15,128 nt of DNA from Massilia sp. KIM. Lineage in GTDB: Bacteria > Pseudomonadota > Gammaproteobacteria > Burkholderiales > Burkholderiaceae_D. The stretch covers positions 1-15,128 of the forward strand of contig NZ_MVAD01000007.1 of the NCBI RefSeq assembly GCF_002007115.1. Direction: 5' to 3'. Under the pieces are notes generated by a model, which saw only the letters and a program-made list of their open reading frames with translations, made no database searches and was not told the DNA's origin. How positions within the stretch are numbered: position 1 is the first letter of the stretch; each line of letters opens with the position of its first letter. Below are positions 14,972 through 15,128 of this stretch, piece after piece. Made by a program: the position numbers and the translations under genes.

Positions 14972-15123
14972 TTTGATGAAGGTGCCAGTGACCTCGGTCA
15001 CTGATTACTTAAATTATCAAATGTTCACAAAAAATACGAACCTTCTCGAAAGAGAAGAATCGTCAGTATTTTGAGTGAGCGACCCGCTAGCAATAGCGGT
15101 GGCAGCAATGCCAACAAACAGAG
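14972..15123 (+). other. 16S rRNA leader with small hairpins
   Basis: This is the 5' external transcribed spacer of the downstream rRNA operon. It contains a near-perfect palindrome (arms 14986-14993 and 14996-15003). Three hairpins with GNRA tetraloops follow: CTTCTC/GAGAAG with GAAA (15042-15057), CCGCTA/TAGCGG with GCAA (15084-15099) and GGCA/TGCC with GCAA (15101-15112). Part of the region is expected to pair with sequence after 16S to form the RNase III substrate, which lies outside the window. Confidence 0.8.
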
Positions 15124-15128
15124 ATTGA
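15124..15128 (+). rRNA. rrs: Start of 16S ribosomal RNA (first bases only)
   Basis: The window ends in AACAAACAGAGATTGA, which in betaproteobacteria of this group normally continues into the 16S start (ACTGAAGAGTTTGATC). Only about five bases of the mature molecule, at most, are present, so the call rests on the leader and the known context. Confidence 0.55.

Noticed and set aside
1..15128. CRISPR arrays, insertion sequences, tRNA genes or phage attachment sites
   Set aside because: No regular spaced repeats, transposase-like product, terminal inverted repeats or tRNA-like cloverleaf were seen by reading both strands. The cluster reads as resident chromosomal genes.

Overview
The window is a roughly 14.5 kb block of protein-coding DNA lying between two ribosomal RNA operon fragments, both read on the + strand. 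At the left edge are the 23S-5S spacer, a complete 5S rRNA and a strong intrinsic terminator. At the right edge are the promoters and leader of a second rRNA operon, and the window stops at about the first bases of its 16S rRNA. The 5S sequence, the 16S leader (boxA-type element and an end matching what normally precedes 16S in this group) and the high GC content suggest a betaproteobacterium of the family Oxalobacteraceae (Massilia/Telluria-like). The genus is an inference from memory, not a computed assignment.

Layout. (1) 1-199: end of an rRNA operon. (2) 351-1652, + strand: a membrane-anchored calcineurin-like/PPP-type metallophosphatase with no obvious link to its neighbours. (3) 1659-12032, - strand: a ten-gene operon in the order btuB, btuC, btuD, cobO, cbiA, cobU, cbiB, cobD, btuF, cobQ, in which most neighbours overlap or are separated by 2 bp. 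It is preceded by a clear promoter and a cobalamin (AdoCbl) riboswitch at 12119-12346. (4) 12343-14700, - strand: cobT, cobS, cobC, a second and apparently riboswitch-free unit that finishes the nucleotide loop. (5) 14733-15128: a divergent promoter region and rRNA leader with two sigma70-type promoters, a boxB-like hairpin, boxA and three small GNRA-loop hairpins.

How the genes work together. BtuB takes corrinoids across the outer membrane and BtuF-BtuC-BtuD carry them across the inner membrane. CbiA amidates cobyrinic acid at a and c, CobO adds the adenosyl ligand, and CobQ amidates the remaining four positions. CobD makes aminopropanol phosphate from threonine phosphate and CbiB attaches it. 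CobU activates the product with GTP, CobT makes alpha-ribazole phosphate from the lower base, CobS joins the halves and CobC removes the phosphate. No corrin-ring-building gene (cobI/cbiL, cobJ/cbiH, cobN, cbiK and so on) is in the window. The cluster is therefore the uptake plus late-assembly half, suited to salvage of incomplete corrinoids unless ring genes exist elsewhere.

The gene content is a well-known pathway. I see no undescribed system. The points most worth checking are regulatory and architectural: a short upstream reading frame whose start sits in a hairpin just after the riboswitch, two transcription units of which only one has a riboswitch, possible sharing of a palindromic -35 hexamer between an rRNA promoter and the cobT promoter, the placement of the cluster between two same-direction rRNA operons, and a metal-ligand substitution in the phosphatase.
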